From assembly GCA_041653015.1 (NCBI GenBank), contig JBAZGG010000005.1, positions 1 through 64,000 of the forward strand: a stretch of 64,000 nucleotides of DNA. Reading direction: 5' to 3'. The notes under the pieces were generated by a model, which did no database searches, had not been told where the DNA came from, and saw nothing but the letters and a program-made list of their open reading frames with translations. The DNA comes from JBAZGG01 sp041653015. Its GTDB lineage: Bacteria > Bacillota_I > Bacilli_A > RFN20 > CAG-826. Shown here in pieces: positions 36,220 to 45,476 of this stretch; position 1 is the first letter of the stretch, and each line of letters opens with the position of its first letter. The position numbers and the translations under genes were made by a program.

Positions 36220-36924
36220 ATGGGACATATTGAAATAAGAGATTTGACGAGAGTGTATGGCGGTGGGAACACCGCACAAGTAGTGGCTATTGACCACATC
36301 AGCTTTGATATTTCCGCTGGTGAATTCATCGTTATTTTGGGTGCTTCAGGCGCTGGAAAATCGACGCTCCTCAATATTTTGGGCGGCATGGATATGGCTA
36401 CGAGCGGCACATATGTTGTCGATGGAAAAAATATTGCTGATTTGAAGGATAAAGAATTGGCCAAATTTCGTCGAAATGATATTGGATTCGTCTTTCAATT
36501 TTATAATTTGATGCCGAATTTAACCGCTTTAGAGAATATCCTTTTAGCCGCGAGTGTCGTCGATAATCCATTCGATGCTAAACAGATTCTTAAGAAAGTT
36601 GGTCTCGAAGGAAGGGAAGGATCTTTTCCTGCCCAGTTAAGCGGTGGTGAGCAGCAAAGAGTGGCCATCGCTCGCGCTGTTGTTAAAAACCCCAAACTAC
36701 TTCTCTGCGATGAGCCGACTGGCGCTCTTGATTCAAAGACTGGTTCAACAATCCTAGCCTTATTGGCAAGCATTGCTAAAGATTACAATAAGACAGTTAT
36801 TATCGTGACCCATAACTCGAAAATCGCCGAAATAGCAGAGAGGGTTATCCGCATCCAAGATGGGAAGATTATCGCTGATGTAAAAAATGTGAATCCATTG
36901 GATGTATCGAAAGTAAAATGGTAA
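36220..36924 (+). CDS. ABC transporter ATPase, MacB/LolD type
   Basis: 234 aa. Walker [10 protein letters not shown] (about 41), Q-loop [12 protein letters not shown], signature [14 protein letters not shown] (about 140), Walker [13 protein letters not shown] (about 164) and H-loop VTHNSK. The [16 protein letters not shown] block is characteristic of the lipoprotein/peptide exporter subfamily paired with FtsX-like permeases, which follow immediately and overlap this gene by seven bases. Confidence 0.92.
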   Translation: MGHIEIRDLTRVYGGGNTAQVVAIDHISFDISAGEFIVILGASGAGKSTLLNILGGMDMATSGTYVVDGKNIADLKDKELAKFRRNDIGFVFQFYNLMPNLTALENILLAASVVDNPFDAKQILKKVGLEGREGSFPAQLSGGEQQRVAIARAVVKNPKLLLCDEPTGALDSKTGSTILALLASIAKDYNKTVIIVTHNSKIAEIAERVIRIQDGKIIADVKNVNPLDVSKVKW

Positions 36925-39452
36925 ACAAAGTCACCACAAATAGACTTCTAAACCGCAAAATGTTTCGCGAATTAAAGAACGGTTGGAAACAGTTTTTTGC
37001 TATTATTTTTATCGCTGCATTAGCGGTCACTCTTTACACTGGGCTCTCCGCTAATTCGCTATCTTTAGAAAAGCGCGTCAATGAGCTCTATGAAGGTGGC
37101 AACATCGCTGATATATGGACGACTGTCACCTCCTATAATCGCTATGATGAGTATTGTATCGATCGCATCGCTGGTGAAAATAGTAAAACCGAGAGAAGAT
37201 TCACCGCTTCAGCTAAACTGAACGGATTGAATGCCACAGCCTTAATATATGAAACGTTTCCCACGATCAACAGACCATATTCATTGGAAAGCGATCAGAG
37301 CAACGATTTCTTCATTTTAGACAAGAGTTTACAAGATCGATCAATTTTTGAATTCGATGCTCCGGTGGAAATCGGCGCTCGATCAACGATATCTTTGGCG
37401 ACTAGTTCGTTTTTGACGGCGTTCGATATCAACAGCGAGGAGCTGGCGACAATCGATCAATATGCGAAGGGCAATAATGATGAAGAAAAAAGAACAAATA
37501 ATATTTTTCGTCAGGATTATATCAGCCTTAAATTCACTATTTCAGGATTGATGGTTTCACCTGAGAATGTTCAGCGAGGCACATTTAATTCATCGAGTTT
37601 TCTTCTCTCAACCGATTATTTTAAGTCGAATTTTCTCCTCTTGGCGAAAGATCATTTCACAGATGATGGATATAATCTTATCGAGTACTTTATTAATGAA
37701 TATATGTTCGTCAATCAATATTGTACAAAATTGCCAAAGGGGGAAAATGTTTCAGATGTTCGTTCTGAAATCGAAGAATATTTCAATCAATCGAAAACAA
37801 ATACGCGGTTGATATACACAGTGGACATCGATAAATTGCCGTCTAATGCTATCATTCAATCAGATATCGTTCAAGCGAAGCAGTTGACCTATATTTTCCC
37901 GATGGTTTTCTTTCTCGTCGCAGTTCTCGTCATCTTGACAACTCTATCGCAGATCATATTGAAGGAGCGCACGCAAATCGGTACGATGAAAGCGCTCGGT
38001 TTATCAAAGGCACAAATATTTGTTCATTATGCTTTTTTAAGCATGTTTGTCTGCTCGATCGGCATCGCTTTTGGATTGATAATCGGTCCTCTGCTTCTAC
38101 CATCCATCATGGGAATAAAATATGGCATTCTCTATTCTCTTCCCGCCATGACTTATACCTTCCCATTCTTTGATGTTTTAATCTGTGTCGCTGCCTTTTT
38201 AGGCGTCGCTTGTCTCGTGACTTTTTTAGTTGCGCGAAAAGAGACGAGATTGAATCCAGCGGAGTCGATGCGACCCCCTGCTCCAAAAGCTTATAAAGCC
38301 ATAAAAATGGCTAAACTAGAAGGCATCTCCAGAAATCACATGTCCGTAAAGATGGCTTTTCGCAATATTCGCGCTTCTTTTGTAAAATCGATGATGGTTA
38401 TTATCGGCATCGCTGGGTGCACAGCATTGCTCGTCTGTGGGCACGGCGTTGAAGACACTCTCAATTATGGAATCGAGTTAGACATGAGCAAATTCTATTG
38501 CTCAGATCTGTATGTGACATACTCCGCTGGATCAGGATCATTAATCGATAAAATTACTAACATACAATTTGATGATGATAGTGGAAATCAAGTCACAAAT
38601 TCTGTTACAAAAGCAGAAGAATACACCGTTTTACCCATCGCTCTTAACAGCGGTGAAACAATCATTAACACTTATGTTTATGGTTTAGAAGGCAACCATC
38701 AATTCTTTAAGAGAGAGTTTGATGAAACGACGATTGGCATGAGCAATAAAATAGCGTCTGAACTAGGTGTTAAAACGGGTGATGAAGTTTCATTTACAGC
38801 AGTCGGCAAGACTTACAGCGGCGTTATCGGTGCGACTTTTGATCAATTCTCTGTCCATGGCATCTTTGTCTGCGTATCAGATGCGAAGTTCGCCAGCATC
38901 GGTCAAACAAAAACAAATTGTTGGGTTGATATTGACCAAAACAGTGCCAGTGACGATAAAGTGGCTGGTGCCATCTCACAAATCGCTGGTGTTTCAAGCG
39001 CTGAAACTCGCACTGAGATGAGCACAAAAATTACGAGTATCATGTCGAGCGTGGCTTACATGACCGGATCGATTAAAATATTTGCAATCTTTCTAGCGGT
39101 GGTGGTTTTATACAATTTGGCTCTTTTAAATTATCGAGAGCGTGTGCGCGATATCGCCACTTTGCGCGTCTTGGGTTTCTCAAAAGCTGAAATTGCGAGA
39201 TCGCTAGTTCTCGAAATAATGTTTTTAACCGTCATAGGCATCGCCATCGGCATGGTTTTAGGCAAACCGATGGAGATACTCGTCCTCATCGTAAATCGAA
39301 CGCCACTCGTCGATTTCTTGTATCAGACGAATCTGGTCTCTTACATCATCTCGTTCGCCATCACCTTTGGAACCGCTCTCGTCGTGAATATTGCGCTTTC
39401 AGCACTCACTGGCAAGGTGAAAATGGTGGAATCGCTTAAATCAGTTGAATAA
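36918..39452 (+). CDS. FtsX/MacB-type ABC permease
   Basis: 844 aa. One N-terminal membrane segment (about 21-41), an extracellular domain of about 250 residues, three segments with an FtsX core (LTTLSQIILKERTQIGTMKALGL, about 335-357, shown in part), then a second anchor, a second extracellular domain (about 515-700) and a final FtsX core (LNYRERVRDIATLRVLGFSK, about 740). This double-FtsX layout is used by Gram-positive exporters and mechanotransmitters for peptides or lipids. Substrate unknown. Confidence 0.85.
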   Translation: MVNKVTTNRLLNRKMFRELKNGWKQFFAIIFIAALAVTLYTGLSANSLSLEKRVNELYEGGNIADIWTTVTSYNRYDEYCIDRIAGENSKTERRFTASAKLNGLNATALIYETFPTINRPYSLESDQSNDFFILDKSLQDRSIFEFDAPVEIGARSTISLATSSFLTAFDINSEELATIDQYAKGNNDEEKRTNNIFRQDYISLKFTISGLMVSPENVQRGTFNSSSFLLSTDYFKSNFLLLAKDHFTDDGYNLIEYFINEYMFVNQYCTKLPKGENVSDVRSEIEEYFNQSKTNTRLIYTVDIDKLPSNAIIQSDIVQAKQLTYIFPMVFFLVAVLVILTTLSQIILKERTQIGTMKALGLSKAQIFVHYAFLSMFVCSIGIAFGLIIGPLLLPSIMGIKYGILYSLPAMTYTFPFFDVLICVAAFLGVACLVTFLVARKETRLNPAESMRPPAPKAYKAIKMAKLEGISRNHMSVKMAFRNIRASFVKSMMVIIGIAGCTALLVCGHGVEDTLNYGIELDMSKFYCSDLYVTYSAGSGSLIDKITNIQFDDDSGNQVTNSVTKAEEYTVLPIALNSGETIINTYVYGLEGNHQFFKREFDETTIGMSNKIASELGVKTGDEVSFTAVGKTYSGVIGATFDQFSVHGIFVCVSDAKFASIGQTKTNCWVDIDQNSASDDKVAGAISQIAGVSSAETRTEMSTKITSIMSSVAYMTGSIKIFAIFLAVVVLYNLALLNYRERVRDIATLRVLGFSKAEIARSLVLEIMFLTVIGIAIGMVLGKPMEILVLIVNRTPLVDFLYQTNLVSYIISFAITFGTALVVNIALSALTGKVKMVESLKSVE

Positions 39453-39510
39453 AAGCGATGTTTTTTAATCTATCTTTTAAGATATAATAATAGCGAAAAG
39501 GAATTGAAAT

Positions 39511-40926
39511 ATGAAAGTCCAAAATCAAAAAAATCAGTCCTCGATGTGTAAGCAAGAGGTCAATCCTAATAAAGACGGGTCTTGTCCATGCTGCGGCGCC
39601 AATAATGAATCGTTAATCTTGTTAAAAACCGATAGCGCTAGCGTTTTATTTAAGAATGCGCGCATCTTAAAAATGGATGGCTCGCCGATATTTATCGGTG
39701 AGTTGTTTGTCAAAGGCAATCGCATCGCCTATGTTGGAAAGAAGTATGATGGCAAAGAAAAGGCTGATCGAGTCATCGATGCCAATAAAAATGTTTTGAT
39801 GCCCGGGTTTAAAAACGCGCACGCGCATTCGGCGATGACTTTTTTGAGGAGTTACGCGGATGATTTGTCCCTGCACGATTGGCTCTATGATTGGGTCTTT
39901 CCTGTTGAAGATCGCTTACGTCCAGGCGATGTGTATCATCTGTCCAAACTCGGTTTTGCTGAGTATTTAACCAGCGGTATTACTGCCGCTTTTGATATGT
40001 ATTATTCTCCAGAAGAAATCGCTAAAGCGAGCAAAGATTTCGGCATGCGCATCGTGCTCGTTGGCACACCGACTGTCTCACGCGGCAGCATCGATGATTT
40101 AAAGAAGAATTATCGCAAGCTCAACCATTTTGATGAACTGGTGACCTTTCAGCTTGGCTTCCACGCTGAATACACCATAACGGAGGAGATGCTCTCGGCT
40201 CTTTCAAAAATATCTCATGAATTAAAAGCCCCTGTCTATTCTCATTCCAGCGAGACAGAATTTGAAGTGAATGGTTGCATTCAAAGACATGGATGCACAC
40301 CGACTGAATATTTTGAAAGATTAGGTCTCTTTGATTTCGGTGGTGGTGGCTATCACTGCAACTTCATGTCCGATAATGATTTGAAGATCATAAAGAAGCG
40401 CGGATTGTTCGTCACGACTTGTCCTGGTAGCAACACCAAAATCGCTAGTGGAATCGCTCCTATTCAAAAGATGATCGATATGGGGATCAATCTGTCTATT
40501 GGAACCGATGGTCCAGCTTCGAATAACTGTTTGGATTTCTTTCGCGAGATGTTCTTAGTGACCGGCTTGCAGAAGTTGCTGTGCAAAGATCCATGCGCTT
40601 GCGAAGCATATAAAGTGCTTGAAATGGCCACTGTTGGTGGCGCTCATGCTATGCATTTAGATGATGCGGACACGCTTGATGTCGGCAAGTTAGCTGATAT
40701 CATCATGATCGATCTCCATAGACCGAATATGCAACCTCTCAACAACATAGAGAAGAACATCGTTTATAGCGGGTCTAAAGAAAACGTTAAACTGACGATG
40801 ATCAACGGCAAAATTCTCTATGAAGACGGCAAATTTTACCTCGATGAATCAATCGATGATATCTACAAGAGCGCTCAAGACATCACCGATCGAATTAAAG
40901 AAGAAGTGAAGAGTTTAAAAAAATAA
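39511..40926 (+). CDS. Amidohydrolase of the MtaD/SsnA type with an N-terminal zinc-ribbon-like extension
   Basis: 471 aa. The metal-dependent hydrolase core has NAHAHSAM (about 112-119), FHAEYTI (about 213), YSHSSETE (about 245) and GTDGPASNN (about 333). Close families deaminate S-adenosylhomocysteine, 5'-methylthioadenosine or related purines. The unusual part is residues 12-30: one Cys (SMCKQ) and a CPCCG pair that look like a small zinc ribbon. AAAGGA precedes the ATG. A bidirectional terminator follows. Confidence 0.83.
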   Translation: MKVQNQKNQSSMCKQEVNPNKDGSCPCCGANNESLILLKTDSASVLFKNARILKMDGSPIFIGELFVKGNRIAYVGKKYDGKEKADRVIDANKNVLMPGFKNAHAHSAMTFLRSYADDLSLHDWLYDWVFPVEDRLRPGDVYHLSKLGFAEYLTSGITAAFDMYYSPEEIAKASKDFGMRIVLVGTPTVSRGSIDDLKKNYRKLNHFDELVTFQLGFHAEYTITEEMLSALSKISHELKAPVYSHSSETEFEVNGCIQRHGCTPTEYFERLGLFDFGGGGYHCNFMSDNDLKIIKKRGLFVTTCPGSNTKIASGIAPIQKMIDMGINLSIGTDGPASNNCLDFFREMFLVTGLQKLLCKDPCACEAYKVLEMATVGGAHAMHLDDADTLDVGKLADIIMIDLHRPNMQPLNNIEKNIVYSGSKENVKLTMINGKILYEDGKFYLDESIDDIYKSAQDITDRIKEEVKSLKK

Positions 40927-40941
40927 TAGTTTTATACAAAT

Positions 40942-40981
40942 AAAAATGGCATTAAGATTCTGCTCTCGACGCCATTTTTTT
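40942..40981. terminator. Bidirectional terminator
   Basis: AAAAATGGC / GCCATTTTT stem with a 20-nt loop between convergent genes, T-rich on both exits. Confidence 0.7.
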
Positions 40982-40986
40982 GCTCA

Positions 40987-42075
40987 TTATAGATAGTAAT
41001 CTAAGAACGCCCACAGAAGCGGATTGTGATATTGCTCTGCAGAAGTATAATTCCAAGCGACATAGTTATTATATTGTGGATAGACGGTCACATCTTCGGC
41101 TGTCAAGATGAGGCCCGATAGAACTTGCGTTGCAACTTTCTCAGACAAATACGCTAGATGTTCTTTTCTTTCTTCCGTGTAATAAGATTTAGTCACTCTA
41201 TATTGATTATCGACGAGCGATATCGTGTCGTTCACGAATACCGATCCCGACTTGATCACAGCGCCTGCCTTATCAGTTCCATTCGGCTCGACATAGTAGA
41301 ACGTCGGGACAAAGCCTGTATCATATCCATATATCGCATTGTTTGTCGATGATAGACCATACTCATCTTTAAAAGCGTTCCATTCCGCTGTTTTAATCTC
41401 GCCTTGATCATCCAATCGCACTTCGTCGACATCAAAGATATAGACGGGTTCTTTACCATCGTTGTTCGTGGAGTAATACTTCAATCCGTGCGAGTTAACC
41501 CACGCGCAGTCCGGACATGTCGCGCGTTCAAATTCAATGACGAATGGGACGCTGCCGACATATAGTTCATCAAGTTCGGCTTTGTTGACAAAAAACATAT
41601 TTGGCAAAACGGCATTTTTATCAAACCAGATATTGAATTCATCGAGATTTTTGAATATTTTATTGCTCTCGTCATACATCTCTTGCACCTGTACTTTTCC
41701 ATCTTTGAAAAGAGCGATTGTCACCCTCTCATTGGAGATGGATAGACCATAGGTATTTAAACTCTCGTCTCCATTGAAGAACAGATTATAGTTAATCTTA
41801 TAAATCAGGGTATGGTTCTCTTCATTGAATTTCTCTAAGACCATATGCTCAAAAGTTGACCAGCAACTGCAACCTGATTTGGTATAGACGACGACTGCAA
41901 AATTTTCTTCATCTTTAATTTTGCTCTCTAAATTGCCATAAGTAGCAATATCGACGAGATCTCCACTGATCATCGTGCCGTAGTTTAAATGAACCTTTTC
42001 AGCATTGCTGCAGCCGACAGAGGTAATACTTATCAGCGCGAGGGCTAACAGAGGGAGAATGTTTATTTTCTTCAT
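40987..42075 (-). CDS. Lipoprotein with two thioredoxin-like domains
   Basis: 362 aa. The signal ends in a lipobox (SVGC, Cys22). The first thioredoxin-like domain (about 40-155) has an unusual C-x-C active site, SGCSCW (Cys69, Cys71). The second (about 165-290) has RATCPDC (Cys187, Cys190). The C-terminal 70 residues are unassigned and Tyr-rich. It should work outside the membrane as a thiol reductase, isomerase or peroxide scavenger. It could be recharged by the membrane thiol carrier encoded near 7 kb; this is inference. Confidence 0.75.
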   Translation of the reverse strand: MKKINILPLLALALISITSVGCSNAEKVHLNYGTMISGDLVDIATYGNLESKIKDEENFAVVVYTKSGCSCWSTFEHMVLEKFNEENHTLIYKINYNLFFNGDESLNTYGLSISNERVTIALFKDGKVQVQEMYDESNKIFKNLDEFNIWFDKNAVLPNMFFVNKAELDELYVGSVPFVIEFERATCPDCAWVNSHGLKYYSTNNDGKEPVYIFDVDEVRLDDQGEIKTAEWNAFKDEYGLSSTNNAIYGYDTGFVPTFYYVEPNGTDKAGAVIKSGSVFVNDTISLVDNQYRVTKSYYTEERKEHLAYLSEKVATQVLSGLILTAEDVTVYPQYNNYVAWNYTSAEQYHNPLLWAFLDYYL

Positions 42076-42239
42076 AAAGATTTTTCTTCTTTCGTTTCAA
42101 ACTTTATACTAGATTAAAGTCATAGACAACTATTATTATAATGAAAATGGCGACAAATACAAAAGTGACATTTTCTCAAACGTTTTGGCCGATATCGATG
42201 TCGATTTAAAATCAGTGTATAAATTCTTTCAAAATTATG

Positions 42240-42268
42240 TTGCATTTTCATTGCACATTTTATATATT
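42240..42268 (+). promoter_or_regulatory. Promoter of potABCD
   Basis: TTGCAT (42240-42245), 17-bp spacer, TATATT (42263-42268). A GCAAAT / ATTTGC hairpin (42290-42313) lies in the leader. Confidence 0.55.
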
Positions 42269-42336
42269 TTTCTCGAACATATATTTAAAGCAAATATTCG
42301 TCTTGAAATTTGCCTCGTGTTCGCGGAGGTATGGTT

Positions 42337-43845
42337 ATGGAAGAAAACATAATTATAAATCTTGAACATCTCTACAAAGAGTATAACAAGAAAAATGTCG
42401 TCGAAGATTTTACTTTGAAGATTAAAAAGGGAGAATTCGTCACGATTTTAGGCCCTTCCGGATGTGGGAAAACAACGACTTTGCGCATGATTGCAGGCTT
42501 TGAACTCCCAACTTCAGGAAAGATTTTGCTCAATGGCAAAAATATTACGAATCTGCCTCCGTATAAACGGCCGATCAATACCGTGTTTCAACGCTACGCA
42601 TTATTTCCTCACCTAGATGTGTATGATAATGTAGCCTTTGGTCTAAAACTTAAAAAAGTTCCGGTGAAGATTGAAAAGCACGGCAAAGAGATCACAAAGA
42701 TTAAACATCTCGATGATGCCGCGATTGATGAGCTGGTGACAAAAGCCTTAAAAGTAGTTGATCTTGAAGAGATGGAAGATCGCGATATCGCCACTCTTTC
42801 AGGTGGTCAGCAGCAAAGAGTAGCTATCGCTCGTTGCATTGTCAACGAACCAGAAATCTTGCTTCTCGATGAGCCATTGGGCGCTCTCGATCTCAAGATG
42901 AGAAAAGATATGCAGCTCGAATTGAAAGAAATGCACCGAAAACTCGGCATCACTTTCATATATGTCACCCACGATCAAGAAGAAGCTTTAACGATGTCTA
43001 ACACCATCGTCGTCATGAAAGATGGCGTCATTCAACAAATCGGTACCCCGGTTGATATCTACAATGAACCAAAGAATGCTTTCGTCGCTGATTTTATTGG
43101 CGAATCAAATATTTATAGCGGAACGATGATCGGCAAAAGAGAAGTTCGCTTCTTGGGCAAGAGTTTCAAATGCATTGATGATTATCCATTAAATGAAAAA
43201 GTGGATGTTGTTATCCGTCCAGAAGACATCATCATCCTTAAAAAGGATAAAGGCATTGTCAATGGCGTGATTGAATCAAAGGTATTCAAAGGCGTTCATT
43301 ATCAATATCTCATCAAAGTCGGAAAGAGTGAGGTGTTCGTAAGAGACACAAAAGATTATTCGACAAACATTGAAGTTGGCTTGGAAGTAAAAAAAGAAAA
43401 CATCCAGATCATGGAAAAAGAATATACGATTAATTCTTACTATGATGCTTGGATCAATAATGCGAATCAAGTCGTCATAACTGATGTTCCATTCGATGTC
43501 GATGTCAGACAGCTTCTGCCTAATTCAAAACTTAGCGAAGATGGATTTTTAGTTGGCAGAGATGGCAAGAAGTACGATTTGAACGATGCTGATGTCGTTG
43601 TTGAAATCGCTCTTGATAAAGTTGAGCTCTCTGATGATTTATCATTCGGCGAGACGCACGGCACCATCATCTCGGTGGTGTGGAAAGGTGATCACTATCA
43701 GTATTTAGTGAGAACAGAAGAGGAAGAGGATTATATCGTCGATAGTCAATATACTTGGAACGCAAACGATCGCGTCGGCATTCATGTCGCCAAAGATAAT
43801 ATTAAACTGAGGCTCAAAGGAGCTATTTCCAAATATGAAGTTTAA
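42337..43845 (+). CDS. potA: Spermidine/putrescine ABC transporter ATPase PotA, extended
   Basis: 502 aa, about 130 longer than usual PotA. Walker A GPSGCGKTT (about 38), signature [14 protein letters not shown] (about 155), Walker B LLLDEPLGALD. After the first TOBE domain (GVIESKVFKGVHYQYLIKV, about 310) a second TOBE-like unit appears at the end (GTIISVVWKGDHYQYLVRT, about 446), joined by a linker region of about 90 residues. The ATG with GGAGG seven bases before it is chosen. It overlaps potB by 11 bases. Confidence 0.9.
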   Translation: MEENIIINLEHLYKEYNKKNVVEDFTLKIKKGEFVTILGPSGCGKTTTLRMIAGFELPTSGKILLNGKNITNLPPYKRPINTVFQRYALFPHLDVYDNVAFGLKLKKVPVKIEKHGKEITKIKHLDDAAIDELVTKALKVVDLEEMEDRDIATLSGGQQQRVAIARCIVNEPEILLLDEPLGALDLKMRKDMQLELKEMHRKLGITFIYVTHDQEEALTMSNTIVVMKDGVIQQIGTPVDIYNEPKNAFVADFIGESNIYSGTMIGKREVRFLGKSFKCIDDYPLNEKVDVVIRPEDIIILKKDKGIVNGVIESKVFKGVHYQYLIKVGKSEVFVRDTKDYSTNIEVGLEVKKENIQIMEKEYTINSYYDAWINNANQVVITDVPFDVDVRQLLPNSKLSEDGFLVGRDGKKYDLNDADVVVEIALDKVELSDDLSFGETHGTIISVVWKGDHYQYLVRTEEEEDYIVDSQYTWNANDRVGIHVAKDNIKLRLKGAISKYEV

Positions 43846-44635
43846 ATTTTCAAGGAAATACCTCTGTATTCCCTATGCGGTTTTCTTGATTCTTTTTGTC
43901 GTCATTCCAATCGTTTTAGTCATCTATTATGCTTTTAGTGATGCGAATGGTTATCTCAGCATCGACGCTCTCGTCAAGTTTTTCACTTCAACGACAAAAC
44001 TCAATGTCCTAATAGTCTCTATCTTCGTTGCATTTCAGACGACGATTATCTGCCTTATCATCGGTTTCCCTTTAGCGCTTTTACTCGCGAATAAGAGATT
44101 CAATAAAAATGTCGTCTTAGTGATGCTCTTCGTGATGCCGATGTGGATCAACTTCGTCTTGCGAACTGGTGCGACGAGAGATCTCTTGTCATGGATGGAT
44201 ATCAATGGGGGAAATTACCCATATCTCGCGACGATGATCGGCATGGTCTATAACTATTTGCCATTCACTATTTTGCCCCTTTATACCACGATGCTTAAAA
44301 TTGATAAGTCACAGTTAGAAGCCGCCAATGATTTAGGAGCGAGTCCTATCAACGTCTTTTTCAAGGCGTTGGTTCCACAGACGATTCCGGGCATTGTCTC
44401 AGCGTGCACGATGGTTTTTATGCCAACGATGTCGAGCTATGTCATCAGCGATGTTCTCTCCGAAGGGAAAATTACCTTATTCGGAAACTCCATCTATCTC
44501 AATTTTGCCAACTCGCAATGGAATGATGGTTCCTTTATGGCTCTCATCATGTTAATCATCGTCGGTATCACGATGTTCTTGACGCGAAATGTCAACAAGG
44601 ACGACGTCATGGCGACAGGAGGCAATCTATGGTAA
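43835..44635 (+). CDS. potB: Polyamine ABC transporter permease PotB
   Basis: 266 aa with six membrane segments and the binding-protein-dependent EAA loop LEAANDLGASPINVFFKALVP (about 168, in part), which docks with PotA. The opening IPYAVFLILFVVIPIVLVIYYAF is typical of PotB. It overlaps potA and potC, so translation is coupled. Confidence 0.9.
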   Translation: MKFKFSRKYLCIPYAVFLILFVVIPIVLVIYYAFSDANGYLSIDALVKFFTSTTKLNVLIVSIFVAFQTTIICLIIGFPLALLLANKRFNKNVVLVMLFVMPMWINFVLRTGATRDLLSWMDINGGNYPYLATMIGMVYNYLPFTILPLYTTMLKIDKSQLEAANDLGASPINVFFKALVPQTIPGIVSACTMVFMPTMSSYVISDVLSEGKITLFGNSIYLNFANSQWNDGSFMALIMLIIVGITMFLTRNVNKDDVMATGGNLW

Positions 44636-45474
44636 AGAAAATCTTTGCACAGATATATATATATCTCATTCTTTTCTTGATGTATCTCCCGATTTTAGTC
44701 CTCATCGCTTTTTCATTTACGACATCGACAAACGTCGGTGTGTGGACGGGTTTCTCTTTCGATTTGTATCCCGCCTTATTTCAAAGCGAAGAGATCATGA
44801 TCGCTTTAGGCAACACTCTTATCATCGCTCTTTCGAGTTCGATTATTTCTGTCATCTTAGGCACGCTGGGCGCTATCGGCGTATTCTATTCAAAGAGGCG
44901 CGCTAAAAAGACGATGGAAGGCATGACGCAAATCCCTGTCGTAAACGCGGAGATTGTCATGGCCTTATCGCTCGTCGTCATGTTTGTTTTTATCGGTACC
45001 TATTTCTTCGCCGGTGCTTCCATATTCTCTTTCTGGACTCTATTGATCGGTCACGTCGTTTTATCTCTTCCTTTTGTCTATCTTTCTGTCAAACCAAAAT
45101 TGCAGCAGATGGACCCGAGCATTTATGAAGCTGCTCTCGACTTGGGTGCAACTCCGCAAAAAGCTCTATGGAAAGTCATGATTCCGCAAATATTGCCCGG
45201 TATCCTATCAGGATTCTTACTAGCGATAACTCTCTCTCTCGATGATTTTATCATCACCGCCTTCACAAGAAGCGCTGGTCTGCTCAGCGGTGAGAAGACG
45301 ATTGAGACATTGTCGACGCTCGTGCAAGCAAAGATTAAAAAAGGACCAATTCCACCTGAGATGCGCGCTCTGACAACCATTATTTTTCTTCTCGTCTTAG
45401 CGATCGTCATCGGTGTGACGGTCTACAACTCCTATAAAGCTAAACAAGCGAAAGTGCGAAAGGGCAGGATATAA
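44629..45474 (+). CDS. potC: Polyamine ABC transporter permease PotC
   Basis: 281 aa with six membrane segments and an EAA loop YEAALDLGATPQKALWKVMIP (in part, about 165). The N-terminus YLILFLMYLPILVLIAFSF matches PotC. Overlaps potB by seven bases; three bases before potD. Confidence 0.9.
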   Translation: MVKKIFAQIYIYLILFLMYLPILVLIAFSFTTSTNVGVWTGFSFDLYPALFQSEEIMIALGNTLIIALSSSIISVILGTLGAIGVFYSKRRAKKTMEGMTQIPVVNAEIVMALSLVVMFVFIGTYFFAGASIFSFWTLLIGHVVLSLPFVYLSVKPKLQQMDPSIYEAALDLGATPQKALWKVMIPQILPGILSGFLLAITLSLDDFIITAFTRSAGLLSGEKTIETLSTLVQAKIKKGPIPPEMRALTTIIFLLVLAIVIGVTVYNSYKAKQAKVRKGRI

Positions 45475-45476
45475 GT

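Noticed and set aside
42152..42214. 20-codon ORF beginning MATNTKVTF before potA
   Set aside because: No ribosome site, and the nearby TATAAT is only four bases away; too short to support.
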